Of a stretch of DNA of 64,000 bases, positions 57,273 through 64,000 are shown in pieces. The notes under the pieces were generated by a model. The model did not search any database. It was not told the DNA's origin and saw nothing but the letters and a program-made list of their open reading frames with translations. The stretch comes from an uncultured Saprospiraceae bacterium (GTDB lineage Bacteria > Bacteroidota > Bacteroidia > Chitinophagales > Saprospiraceae): contig CALDGQ010000056.1 of assembly GCA_937941765.1 (NCBI GenBank), positions 1 through 64,000 on the forward strand, read 5' to 3'. Every line of letters begins with the position of its first letter. Within the stretch, counting starts at the first letter, position 1. Made by a program: the position numbers and the translations under genes.

Positions 57273-58649
57273 ATGATTTACGAAAAGTTAAACTTATTAA
57301 TATTAATTATAATGTTTCCTGCATGTATACTGATGTCTTCATGCAAAACAGTGAAACCAGTCAGACCTATGGAGCAATATGAGCATTTGAATGAAGAATG
57401 GAAGACATCAGAGATAAATGTACCTGTAAGTATCGATTTTGGAGCAATGGAAAAGGAGATCAATGCTGAATTAGGTGGTATACTATACGAGGAAGACACA
57501 GATGCATACGCTATTCGTGCTGAAAAAACAGCTGATGTTACGCTTGCCTTGAATGGACAAGAGTTGAAATATTATGTCCCATTGAAAATATGGGTACGTA
57601 AAGATATCGGTGTAGCAGAAGTCCAGGCAGAAGGTGAAGTAGCTATGGAATTCAAAACGAATTTTGAAATCAATAAAGATTGGGACATTGTTACTACAAC
57701 TGAATTATTGGATCACGAATGGTTAACAAAACCTAGATTAAAAATGGGTTTCATAGATATACCTGTCGAAAATCTAATGTCCATAGTTCTGAAAAAAAGT
57801 AGTGCAACGATTACTAAGCAAATTGATGATCAGATTGAATCAAGATTAGATCTAAGATATTATATAGAAGATACCTGGAAAACACTGGAAGCGCCGATCG
57901 AAATTTCGAAAGACCCAAAACTTTGGTTGGAAGTAGAACCCACTGCCATTAGTATGACCCCACTCAAATCAAATGGTCAGTTAGTCACTAGTAGTATCTA
58001 TATTGAAACCAATGCGTCGATATCAATGGGTGAGCAACCGAAAAGTGACTCGACCACACCAAAAACTTTACCTCCGTTAGATATCGCAGGTGCTGCTATC
58101 AAAGGTTTTCAATTAAATATGATTGCCGATGTCCCTTATGAAGAAGCAGCAATCTTGGCCAAAAAACATATGGTTGGCGAAACTTTCGAACAAGGTAAAT
58201 ACAAAGTCAAGGTAGAAGATATTGACATCTATGGTTCTAATAAAAAATTGGTTGTAGAAACAGATCTTTCAGGGAGCTATAAAGGAAAAGTATATTTGGA
58301 AGGAATTCCTTTTTACAATGAATCGAAAAACCAAATTGAAATGCGGGAAGTAGATTATGAATTGAAAACGAAAAACTTTCTCGCTAAAACTATGTCGTGG
58401 ATATTTCATAAAAATTTTGAAAAAAGAATCAAAAAGCAATTGGTATTTCCGCTAGACAAACAATTTGAAACAATCAAAACAAAGACTGCCGAACAATTAA
58501 AAGATTTTAAGGTCAATGATAATATGAGAATTCAAGGTATCTTAGATGAAATAAAAATTGAACGTACTTATTTAACTCCGAAATCAATTCGAGTGCAATT
58601 CGCTTCTTCTGGTAACTTGAATTTGTTTATTGATGGACTTGAGAATTAA
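57273..58649 (+). CDS. DUF4403 family lipoprotein
   Basis: A lipoprotein of 458 residues with signal and lipobox CILMSSC (Cys near residue 24), then the DUF4403 layout: VPVSIDFGAMEKEINAELGG near the start, a middle with VPLKIWVRKDIGVAEVQAEG, TTTELLDHEWLTKPRLKMGF, KQIDDQIESRLDLRYYIED, and a C-terminal copy of the fold (MRIQGILDEIKIERTYLTPK). The family is common in Bacteroidota and is thought to share the lipid-binding tubular fold type; function is unproven. Probably anchored at the outer membrane facing the periplasm. Stand-alone gene. Confidence 0.88.
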   Translation: MIYEKLNLLILIIMFPACILMSSCKTVKPVRPMEQYEHLNEEWKTSEINVPVSIDFGAMEKEINAELGGILYEEDTDAYAIRAEKTADVTLALNGQELKYYVPLKIWVRKDIGVAEVQAEGEVAMEFKTNFEINKDWDIVTTTELLDHEWLTKPRLKMGFIDIPVENLMSIVLKKSSATITKQIDDQIESRLDLRYYIEDTWKTLEAPIEISKDPKLWLEVEPTAISMTPLKSNGQLVTSSIYIETNASISMGEQPKSDSTTPKTLPPLDIAGAAIKGFQLNMIADVPYEEAAILAKKHMVGETFEQGKYKVKVEDIDIYGSNKKLVVETDLSGSYKGKVYLEGIPFYNESKNQIEMREVDYELKTKNFLAKTMSWIFHKNFEKRIKKQLVFPLDKQFETIKTKTAEQLKDFKVNDNMRIQGILDEIKIERTYLTPKSIRVQFASSGNLNLFIDGLEN

Positions 58650-58698
58650 CTTTTTATGATGTATGATGATTTTCTCTTTTCGGCTTTGCCGATTATCG

Positions 58699-58920
58699 AA
58701 TGTATGATGTATGATATGACGTTGATGCGCGAGTAAACGTCAGGCTGTGCGAAAATACTCGTTCGAGATGAGAGGTTAGAAACCTTCATCGCGTAACACA
58801 CACACGGTATTCGATATTCGAGCAAAAGGTTTCTAACCTCTTTGCTTTTGGGAATTTTCGCACAGCCTAACGTGAGCACGCAAACTAACGGTCATATCAT
58901 AAATCATACATCATACATTT
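58699..58920. repeat. Large palindromic repeat, copy 2
   Basis: A 222-bp element. Outer arms AATGTATGATGTATGATATG(AC) at 58699-58720 and GTCATATCATAAATCATACA(TCATACATTT) at 58891-58920, with a small bulge. Inner arms ACGTCAGGCTGTGCGAAAA (58737-58755) and TTTTCGCACAGCCTAACGT (58855-58873). Core arms GAGAGGTTAGAAACCTT (58770-58786) and AAGGTTTCTAACCTC (58826-58840). Inner and core arms match copy 1 at 40372-40561; the outer arms are different but again pair with each other. Confidence 0.85.
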
Positions 58921-58963
58921 AAGAATTGCCATAGCAATACGAAAAAACAATCAACAGAAAACT

Positions 58964-60460
58964 ATGAAAGAAGCCATTGCAGCAGGTCACGATCTCACCG
59001 CCGATACAGCACTGCAAATTTTAAAAGATGGAGGGAATGCATTCGATGCAGCCATTGCCGCTTACCTAGTTTCATTCGTTGCAGAACCTTGTATGGCATC
59101 AGCAGGTGGTGGAGCTTTTGCGCAAGTGATGACAGCAGATGGAACTATCAAAGTTTTCGATTTTTTCTGTCAAACACCGATTGTTAAACGAAATGTAGAT
59201 GAACTACAATTTTATCCAATTGATGTTGATTTTGGGGAAGCTATCGAAACGTTTCACATAGGTCGTGGTGCTTGCGCAGTGCCAGGTGCGATTGCAGGTG
59301 TGTATGCTATGCATAAAAATCTAGGTTCCATGCCAATGAAAGATTTGGTTGAACCAGCGATTCTTGCTGCAAAAAATGGAGTGATCATTAATGATTTTCA
59401 ACATTTCGACTTAGTATTGTTAGAAAAAATATTTAGAGAAAGTGAAAAAGGAAAAGAGTTGTTTTTTAAGGATGACAAAGTCTTGCAAGTTGGAGATACC
59501 TTGAAAATGCCGGCAATGGCCGATTTTTTGGATTATATGAGTCGGGAAGGAGAAGCGGCTTTTTATCAAGGAGAAGTTGCAGAGAAAATTGTAAGAGATT
59601 TCAAAGATAATGGTGGTCAATTGTCTCTAGATGATTTTAAAAATTATGAGGTCGTCATTCGAGATCCGTTACAGTTCAATTATAATGGAAAATCGATTTA
59701 CACCAACCCTGCACCTTCAACAGGAGGTTCGATTATCGCGCTGCTTTTGAATTTTATTGATGCAACCCCTGCCGATCAACATCCTTGGGATTTTGGTCAC
59801 ATGAATCAAGTGCGCAAAATGTTGGAAAAATTTACTACTGTAGGGACTAAGCCTGCATCTATAGCTTCACAACTTGCAAAATTTAATATTTTTGATAAGT
59901 ATAATTTGCACGAAACCAACCGAAGAGGCAGCACTTCGCATTTTAATATAGTTGATAGAAAAGGGAACGCTGTTGCACTAACCACTACAATTGGTGAAGG
60001 CTGTGGTCATTTTGTTGAAGGTACTGATATTCACATGAACAACATGTTGGGTGAAGCTGCTTTACTTCCAAATGGCTTCCATAGTTGGGAAGAAAACGTG
60101 CGCTTGTCTTCTATGATGTCACCTACTTTGGTTTTGGATGAACACAATCGATTAGAAACCGTACTAGGCTCTGGTGGCGCAAGCAGAATTCCAACAATGA
60201 TTGCACAAGTCTTGCATTACCTCATTGATTATAAGATGGAATTAAATGAAGCCATTGCAGCACCTAGAATGCATATGGAACATGGAAAATTGGACGTAGA
60301 AGGTGGATTTAAAAACCAATTTAATCAAAAAAACTTCCCTTACGAAATCAATCATTGGAAAGGAAGTTCCTTGTTTTTTGGCGGCGTTCATACCTTAAAT
60401 AGACGAAAGAATGAATGGCTTGCTGTTGGAGATCAACGTAGAGATGGTGTTGCCCGGTAA
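58964..60460 (+). CDS. Gamma-glutamyltransferase-family Ntn hydrolase without signal peptide
   Basis: Ntn-hydrolase of 498 residues that is expected to self-cleave into two chains. The N-terminal AIAAGHDLTADTALQILKDG and ASAGGGAF, and the nucleophile T324 in RRGSTSHFNIVD, mark the family, with later MMSPTLVLDEHNRLETVLGS and GGASRIP. In classical periplasmic GGT (about 580 residues) the nucleophile is the first Thr of TTHxS; here the order is T-S-H-F. It lacks a signal peptide and begins right at the conserved core, so it should be cytoplasmic. It may cleave glutathione or other gamma-glutamyl or acyl amides. The gene is bracketed by two related palindromic elements. Confidence 0.85.
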   Translation: MKEAIAAGHDLTADTALQILKDGGNAFDAAIAAYLVSFVAEPCMASAGGGAFAQVMTADGTIKVFDFFCQTPIVKRNVDELQFYPIDVDFGEAIETFHIGRGACAVPGAIAGVYAMHKNLGSMPMKDLVEPAILAAKNGVIINDFQHFDLVLLEKIFRESEKGKELFFKDDKVLQVGDTLKMPAMADFLDYMSREGEAAFYQGEVAEKIVRDFKDNGGQLSLDDFKNYEVVIRDPLQFNYNGKSIYTNPAPSTGGSIIALLLNFIDATPADQHPWDFGHMNQVRKMLEKFTTVGTKPASIASQLAKFNIFDKYNLHETNRRGSTSHFNIVDRKGNAVALTTTIGEGCGHFVEGTDIHMNNMLGEAALLPNGFHSWEENVRLSSMMSPTLVLDEHNRLETVLGSGGASRIPTMIAQVLHYLIDYKMELNEAIAAPRMHMEHGKLDVEGGFKNQFNQKNFPYEINHWKGSSLFFGGVHTLNRRKNEWLAVGDQRRDGVAR

Positions 60461-60463
60461 GAT

Positions 60464-60650
60464 AATGTATGATAAGTTAATGCATGATTTATGATATGAC
60501 CTTGTTTTGTAAATTAATGTATGATATGTTAATGCATGATTTATGATATGACCTTGTTTTGCAAGCTAACGTATGTACACGTGATAAGCATGCACACGTC
60601 ATAACGATCATATCATTAATCATTAATCATACATCATATATCATACATTT
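60464..60650. repeat. Palindromic element with 52-bp tandem duplication
   Basis: Right after the GGT-family gene, a 52-bp unit (AATGTATGATAAGTTAATGC...) occurs at 60464-60515 and again at 60516-60567, differing at a few positions. The arm TATGATATGAC (60542-60552) pairs with GATCATATCA (about 60606), and the end ATCATACATCATATATCATA (from about 60627) pairs with the AATGTATGATA words. The outer arms are the same AT-rich words as in the element at 58699-58920, so the gene is flanked by two relatives. The GAGGTTAGAAACC core is absent here. Confidence 0.75.
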
Positions 60651-60714
60651 AAAAATCCGCTCGCCGATGAGAGAAAAGTATTATATTTGCAATCACAACA
60701 ATTTAGAACAATAG

Positions 60715-62133
60715 ATGAATAAACTATTCCTACTTCTTATCTGTTTTTTACCCCAATTTTTAGTCGCAAAACAAATTTCCATATCAGGAAAAGTACAAGA
60801 TGCAAAAACATCTCAGATAGATCTTGTTTACTTGAAAAATGAATTGACATCTGACCCAACTATATTTAGAGTCAACTTAAATAGCGACAATGAATTCAAT
60901 ATCAACTTGGATGTTGGTGAAATTGAATTTGTCAACATGATTCATGGAGATGATAATGCTGAACTATATGTTGGCGGTCATGATCAAGAGCAAATGAAAT
61001 TAACCTTTGTCGGAGGAGCTATGTTAAGTTCACTTCATTTTGAAGGAAGAAATGCTGAAGCCAATCGGTTTTTGACTTACTACCACCGGTCTTATAACAA
61101 AGGAGGCACGAAATTGACTAAATTTTCCAAAGCGAATTTTTCCATGTATGTAAATAGTGAAGTGGAACGTCAAGCCAAAGGATATCAATTGAGAGATTAC
61201 TTTGAATATCGCGAACGGGAATACAAATATAAGATGGATTACATACGCAAAACTATCAATATCTCTGGCTCATTCAGAGAAGTGATGGAGAAGCGTATCA
61301 AATGGGGATATGAATTAGAAAAAATTGCTTATTTCCTTTTCAATGAAGATAAATTTGAAGCAAATACTTTAAGAAACTATTGGACCAAATACCAATTGAT
61401 GCAAGGTATTGATTTGAATGATGGGAAATCATTAAAGTATGCCGTATATCGCAATTTGTTGACTGCTTTTATCCATTACTTGATTTTGGAATCTCCTGGT
61501 GATGAACGACAAATCGATTTTGCCTACTACCGATTTATCAGTGGAAATTTAATGGGACGATCCAGAGATTTTTTGTTAGCAAAATTGATGATGGAAAATA
61601 ATCAAAACGGAAACCCTAGAATTGCACACTCAAAATACAAAGGCTTTAAAAGAGAAAATACCTATCCAACTTATGCAGTTATTTTGGAAGAACTTTTTGG
61701 TGCCAATTTGGAATATGTCCCTCAAGTAGTGGTCCCTGATTTTGAAGCACTAGGTGAAGATGGTAGTACTGTCAAGTTGAGTCACTATACCAATAAAGTA
61801 GTTTACATAAGTTTCTGGGCAAGTTGGTGTGGACCTTGTATCAAAAGTATGCGAGAGACTTTAGCAGTTCGTCAACAGTTAGAAAGTGAAGGCATCGTTT
61901 TCATCAATATCAATCTCGACGACTCGGAACAAGAATGGAGAAGTGCACTTCAAAAACATACTTTTAATGGCGTCAATGTTTTTGGTACAGAAATGACCGC
62001 ATTCAATAAAGTGATTCGAGTCAGTGCATTACCTCATTACTCCTTGGTAGATAAAAATGGTCGACTTGATTTCATTTCTACACCAGATTTAAATGAGAGT
62101 AAAGAAGAATTGCGAGCAGTTCTAAAAAGGTAA
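60715..62133 (+). CDS. TlpA-like thioredoxin-fold protein
   Basis: Periplasmic disulfide reductase-like protein of 472 residues. Signal peptide to about residue 18. Residues 20-115 look like the beta-sandwich domain often found before TlpA domains in Bacteroidota (ISGKVQDAKTSQIDLVYLKN), followed by a helical middle. Residues about 340-472 are a TlpA/ResA thioredoxin domain: VVYISFWASWCGPCIKSMRE with C372 and C375, cis-Pro in VSALPHYSLVDKNGR. The role is probably to reduce periplasmic disulfides, for example in cytochrome c assembly or stress response. Terminator downstream, so a single gene. Confidence 0.9.
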   Translation: MNKLFLLLICFLPQFLVAKQISISGKVQDAKTSQIDLVYLKNELTSDPTIFRVNLNSDNEFNINLDVGEIEFVNMIHGDDNAELYVGGHDQEQMKLTFVGGAMLSSLHFEGRNAEANRFLTYYHRSYNKGGTKLTKFSKANFSMYVNSEVERQAKGYQLRDYFEYREREYKYKMDYIRKTINISGSFREVMEKRIKWGYELEKIAYFLFNEDKFEANTLRNYWTKYQLMQGIDLNDGKSLKYAVYRNLLTAFIHYLILESPGDERQIDFAYYRFISGNLMGRSRDFLLAKLMMENNQNGNPRIAHSKYKGFKRENTYPTYAVILEELFGANLEYVPQVVVPDFEALGEDGSTVKLSHYTNKVVYISFWASWCGPCIKSMRETLAVRQQLESEGIVFININLDDSEQEWRSALQKHTFNGVNVFGTEMTAFNKVIRVSALPHYSLVDKNGRLDFISTPDLNESKEELRAVLKR

Positions 62134-62183
62134 TTAAACGTTCTTGTCTGTTTTATAAGTATATCCCTAAATATTTAAGTACC

Positions 62184-62233
62184 AAAAGGTCATTCTTTTT
62201 CCAACTATATCGGAATAAGAATGACCTTTTTTA
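62184..62233 (+). terminator. Rho-independent terminator after the TlpA-like gene
   Basis: Stem AAAAGGTCATTCTT (62184-62197) with AAGAATGACCTTTT (62217-62230), loop about 19 bases, followed by a T-run. Strong on the plus strand. Confidence 0.85.
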
Positions 62234-62793
62234 TTTAGGCATAGATCATTGAAGCTCAAAGAGAGGCGATATTTAAATTTCCTGATTCAATGTTTTGCTA
62301 CTCAATTTCTTACACTTCAAAAATATATTCTATTTAATTATTCTATTCTGGCCAGCTAAAAACAAAATTTAATTAGGCTTTTTTAAAATTAACACAAATT
62401 TCTTGGTGAAAATGTAACTCTAATCTATTAATTAGTATATATTTGGTCAACCAATTTATTGGTCAACCAATTTTGAAACGAAAAACTATTGCTTAAGAAT
62501 TTGAATAAAATTCAAGGAGACAATCTTGTATACCTAATTTTAAATCAACATTTTAAAGCGCATCATTTCTGGCATATTCAGGCCTGAAAAAATTTCCACT
62601 CAAAAGTTAATTGATCAACATTTTGGACACTGCTGAAATCGGTTTAAATAAACTATTTCATAGCGTATTTTTTGCGACGATGCAGTGATAACCCACTTAA
62701 AATGATATTAAAGAATATCAAAAAATAGCCCATGAACAATTATTAAAATAAGAGCATGTAACTCATACTCTTACTAGTAAAACTTGTTAACTA
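62234..62793 (+). other. Upstream region of the SusC gene
   Basis: 560 bases with no gene. The left part is AT-rich. From 62438 it holds a -7-type box and two tandem palindromes (listed separately). If transcription starts near 62452 the SusC mRNA would have a leader of about 340 bases. No riboswitch was recognised in it. Confidence 0.5.
62438..62470 (+). promoter_or_regulatory. Promoter -7 box overlapping two tandem TTGGTCAACCAA operators
   Basis: TATATTTG at 62438-62445 is a perfect match to the Bacteroidota -7 consensus TAnnTTTG. It overlaps the first of two identical palindromes TTGGTCAACCAA at 62443-62454 and 62459-62470, 16 bp apart. The palindrome has the TTGGTnnACCAA form used by FadR-type GntR regulators. 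Position over the expected start suggests repression. No GntR gene lies in the window. A proper -33 TTTG was not found at the standard distance. Confidence 0.6.
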
Positions 62794-64000
62794 ATGAAAA
62801 AACATTTATTAATTATGTGCAAATCTATGAATTTACGGCTTCACCTTAAAGCCGCTCTTACGCTTTGCCTCTTTTTGTTTGGAGCTGCAATTATGCAAGC
62901 TCAAACAGTAAGTGGGCAACTTTTAGATAGTGACGGTTCACCTTTGATAGGTGCAAGTGTCATTGTCCAAGGAACCGATCGCGGAACTATTACAGATGTT
63001 GATGGTAATTACTCCATTTTAGCATCTGATGGCGACGTTTTAAAAGTAAGCTACATTGGCTACGAAGATCAACTAATTACAGTTGGTGCAGATGCCAATT
63101 ATTCCATTTCTCTTGGTACTGATTCCGAGTTACTCGATGAAGTTGTGGTCGTTGGATATGGTACCAGAAAAAAATCCCACAATACAGGTGCGATTGCCCA
63201 AATAGAAGGGGCCGATGTCGCAGCAATACAGTCGAGTCGTGTAGACGAGGCTTTAGGTGGGAAATTGGCCGGTGTTCTTATTCAGAATCAAGATGGTGCA
63301 CCTGGTGCAGATCCTAAGATTCAGATTAGAGCAGCATCGTCAATTTCAGGTGACTCCAACCCACTAATTGTGGTGGATGGGTATCCGATTTCAGGAAGTT
63401 TAGCTACCGTCAATCCAAATGATATTGAAAGTTTGGAAGTATTAAAAGATGCTGCATCTGCTGCGATTTATGGATCACGAGGTGCAAATGGTGTTATACT
63501 TGTAACAACGAAAAAAGGAAAATCTGGAAAAACTAGTGTCAATTACAACGCTTATGTTAGTACTTCTAGCAGGTACGTAAAAGATAATATCAATCCTACT
63601 GCTGCAGAATGGGCAAGTACTATGGAAACTAATGTTGCAAATGGTACTTATGATATTTCACAAGTGGATCCTGATTTTTACCAATATAGATTAAACGCTG
63701 CTAAAAATTCACCTGATGTTCAAGCGGTAGAAGATTGGTTATTCCAAAATGGAAGTAGCATGAATCACAACCTAAGCTTTAGCGGAGGTACTGACGATAT
63801 AAATTATTTTGCTTCTGTTGGATATTTAGACACAGAAGGTATTGTAAGAACACAAGGGTTTAAAAGATACAATGCTCGTTTGAATCTCGATGCTAAATTA
63901 GGACGTAAGTTCAAAACTGGATTAAACATTAATGGATTTTTGGGAGATAGAGATATGGTCGGTCATGACATGAGAGATCTTTTGAGAGCTTATAGTGTAC
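62794..64000 (+). CDS. SusC/RagA-type TonB-dependent receptor (partial)
   Basis: Open frame from ATG 62794 to the window end, at least 402 codons, cut off by the window. Signal peptide to about residue 37 (LFLFGAAIMQAQ). Residues 38-115 form the carboxypeptidase-regulatory-like domain (VSGQLLDSDGSPLIGASVIV, DVDGNYSIL), then the SusC signature LDEVVVVGYGTRKK and the plug (GKLAGVLIQNQDGAPGADPK, IRAASSISGDSNPLIVVDGY, LKDAASAAIYGSRGANGVIL), then the barrel begins. SusC proteins import glycans or peptides with a SusD partner, expected beyond the window. Tandem palindromes upstream suggest regulation by a GntR-type repressor. Confidence 0.92.
   Translation, partial: MKKHLLIMCKSMNLRLHLKAALTLCLFLFGAAIMQAQTVSGQLLDSDGSPLIGASVIVQGTDRGTITDVDGNYSILASDGDVLKVSYIGYEDQLITVGADANYSISLGTDSELLDEVVVVGYGTRKKSHNTGAIAQIEGADVAAIQSSRVDEALGGKLAGVLIQNQDGAPGADPKIQIRAASSISGDSNPLIVVDGYPISGSLATVNPNDIESLEVLKDAASAAIYGSRGANGVILVTTKKGKSGKTSVNYNAYVSTSSRYVKDNINPTAAEWASTMETNVANGTYDISQVDPDFYQYRLNAAKNSPDVQAVEDWLFQNGSSMNHNLSFSGGTDDINYFASVGYLDTEGIVRTQGFKRYNARLNLDAKLGRKFKTGLNINGFLGDRDMVGHDMRDLLRAYSV

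Overview
The window looks like a chromosomal piece of a low-GC member of the Bacteroidota, probably close to the Saprospiraceae. This rests on several type IX secretion (T9SS) C-terminal sorting domains, a CHU_C-type domain, SusC/RagA and other TonB-dependent receptors, a LytTR regulator with a membrane N-terminus, DUF4403 and DUF2200 proteins, giant HYR-repeat proteins and a 3-coathanger-stack ending. The family assignment is inference. I saw no rRNA, tRNA, CRISPR array, insertion sequence transposase or phage structural gene.

Layout. 0-5.3 kb: AraC regulator, a secreted FG-GAP/MopE-repeat T9SS protein, an alpha/beta hydrolase, and a DUF2200-GNAT pair. 5.3-9 kb: an accessory-looking block with a strongly hairpin-rich, apparently non-coding segment of about 0.9 kb ending in a terminator, a strand-asymmetric G/T-rich tract, and an AT-rich 650-residue protein with a C-terminal HEPN-type R-x4-H motif. 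9.1-14.1 kb: a minus-strand four-gene operon (ATP-grasp-like protein, arginine-decarboxylase-like PLP enzyme, glutathione-synthetase/RimK-like ATP-grasp ligase, M14 AstE/AspA-like deacylase) that looks like a pathway for a small amide-linked metabolite. 14.3-22 kb: cell-surface and envelope proteins and peptidases. 22-28 kb: a nested palindromic element, an 841-residue protein built almost wholly of Val/Glu/Lys repeats with a C-terminal helix-hairpin-helix domain, a TPR protein and a PLD-like/J-domain fusion.

28-38.9 kb: a small membrane protein, a ParE-type toxin-antitoxin pair, HbpS-like protein, methyltransferase, LytTR regulator next to a TonB-dependent receptor, two broken genes (one frameshift, one in-frame TGA), a mercaptopyruvate sulfurtransferase, a short membrane peptide, a lipoprotein and a DUF2262-like protein. 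39-46 kb: TrkH/KtrB, a large palindromic repeat, an M43 metalloprotease with T9SS tail, a sortilin/BNR-repeat protein and a remnant T9SS tail. 46-56.3 kb: a decayed tandem duplication of a leader region, a 2769-residue HYR-repeat surface protein with an eight-module super-repeat and an inserted glutamine-amidotransferase-like domain, then a T9SS-tailed partner. 57-64 kb: DUF4403 lipoprotein, a signal-less gamma-glutamyltransferase flanked on both sides by related palindromes, a TlpA-like thioredoxin, and the start of a SusC gene with two tandem TTGGTCAACCAA palindromes over a Bacteroidota-type -7 box.

The strongest candidates for something undescribed are the structured RNA plus HEPN locus (5.6-8.9 kb), the decarboxylase/ATP-grasp operon (9.1-14.1 kb), the VEVIKEV-repeat protein (22.6-25.1 kb) and the palindromic repeat family (40.4, 58.7 and 60.5 kb).
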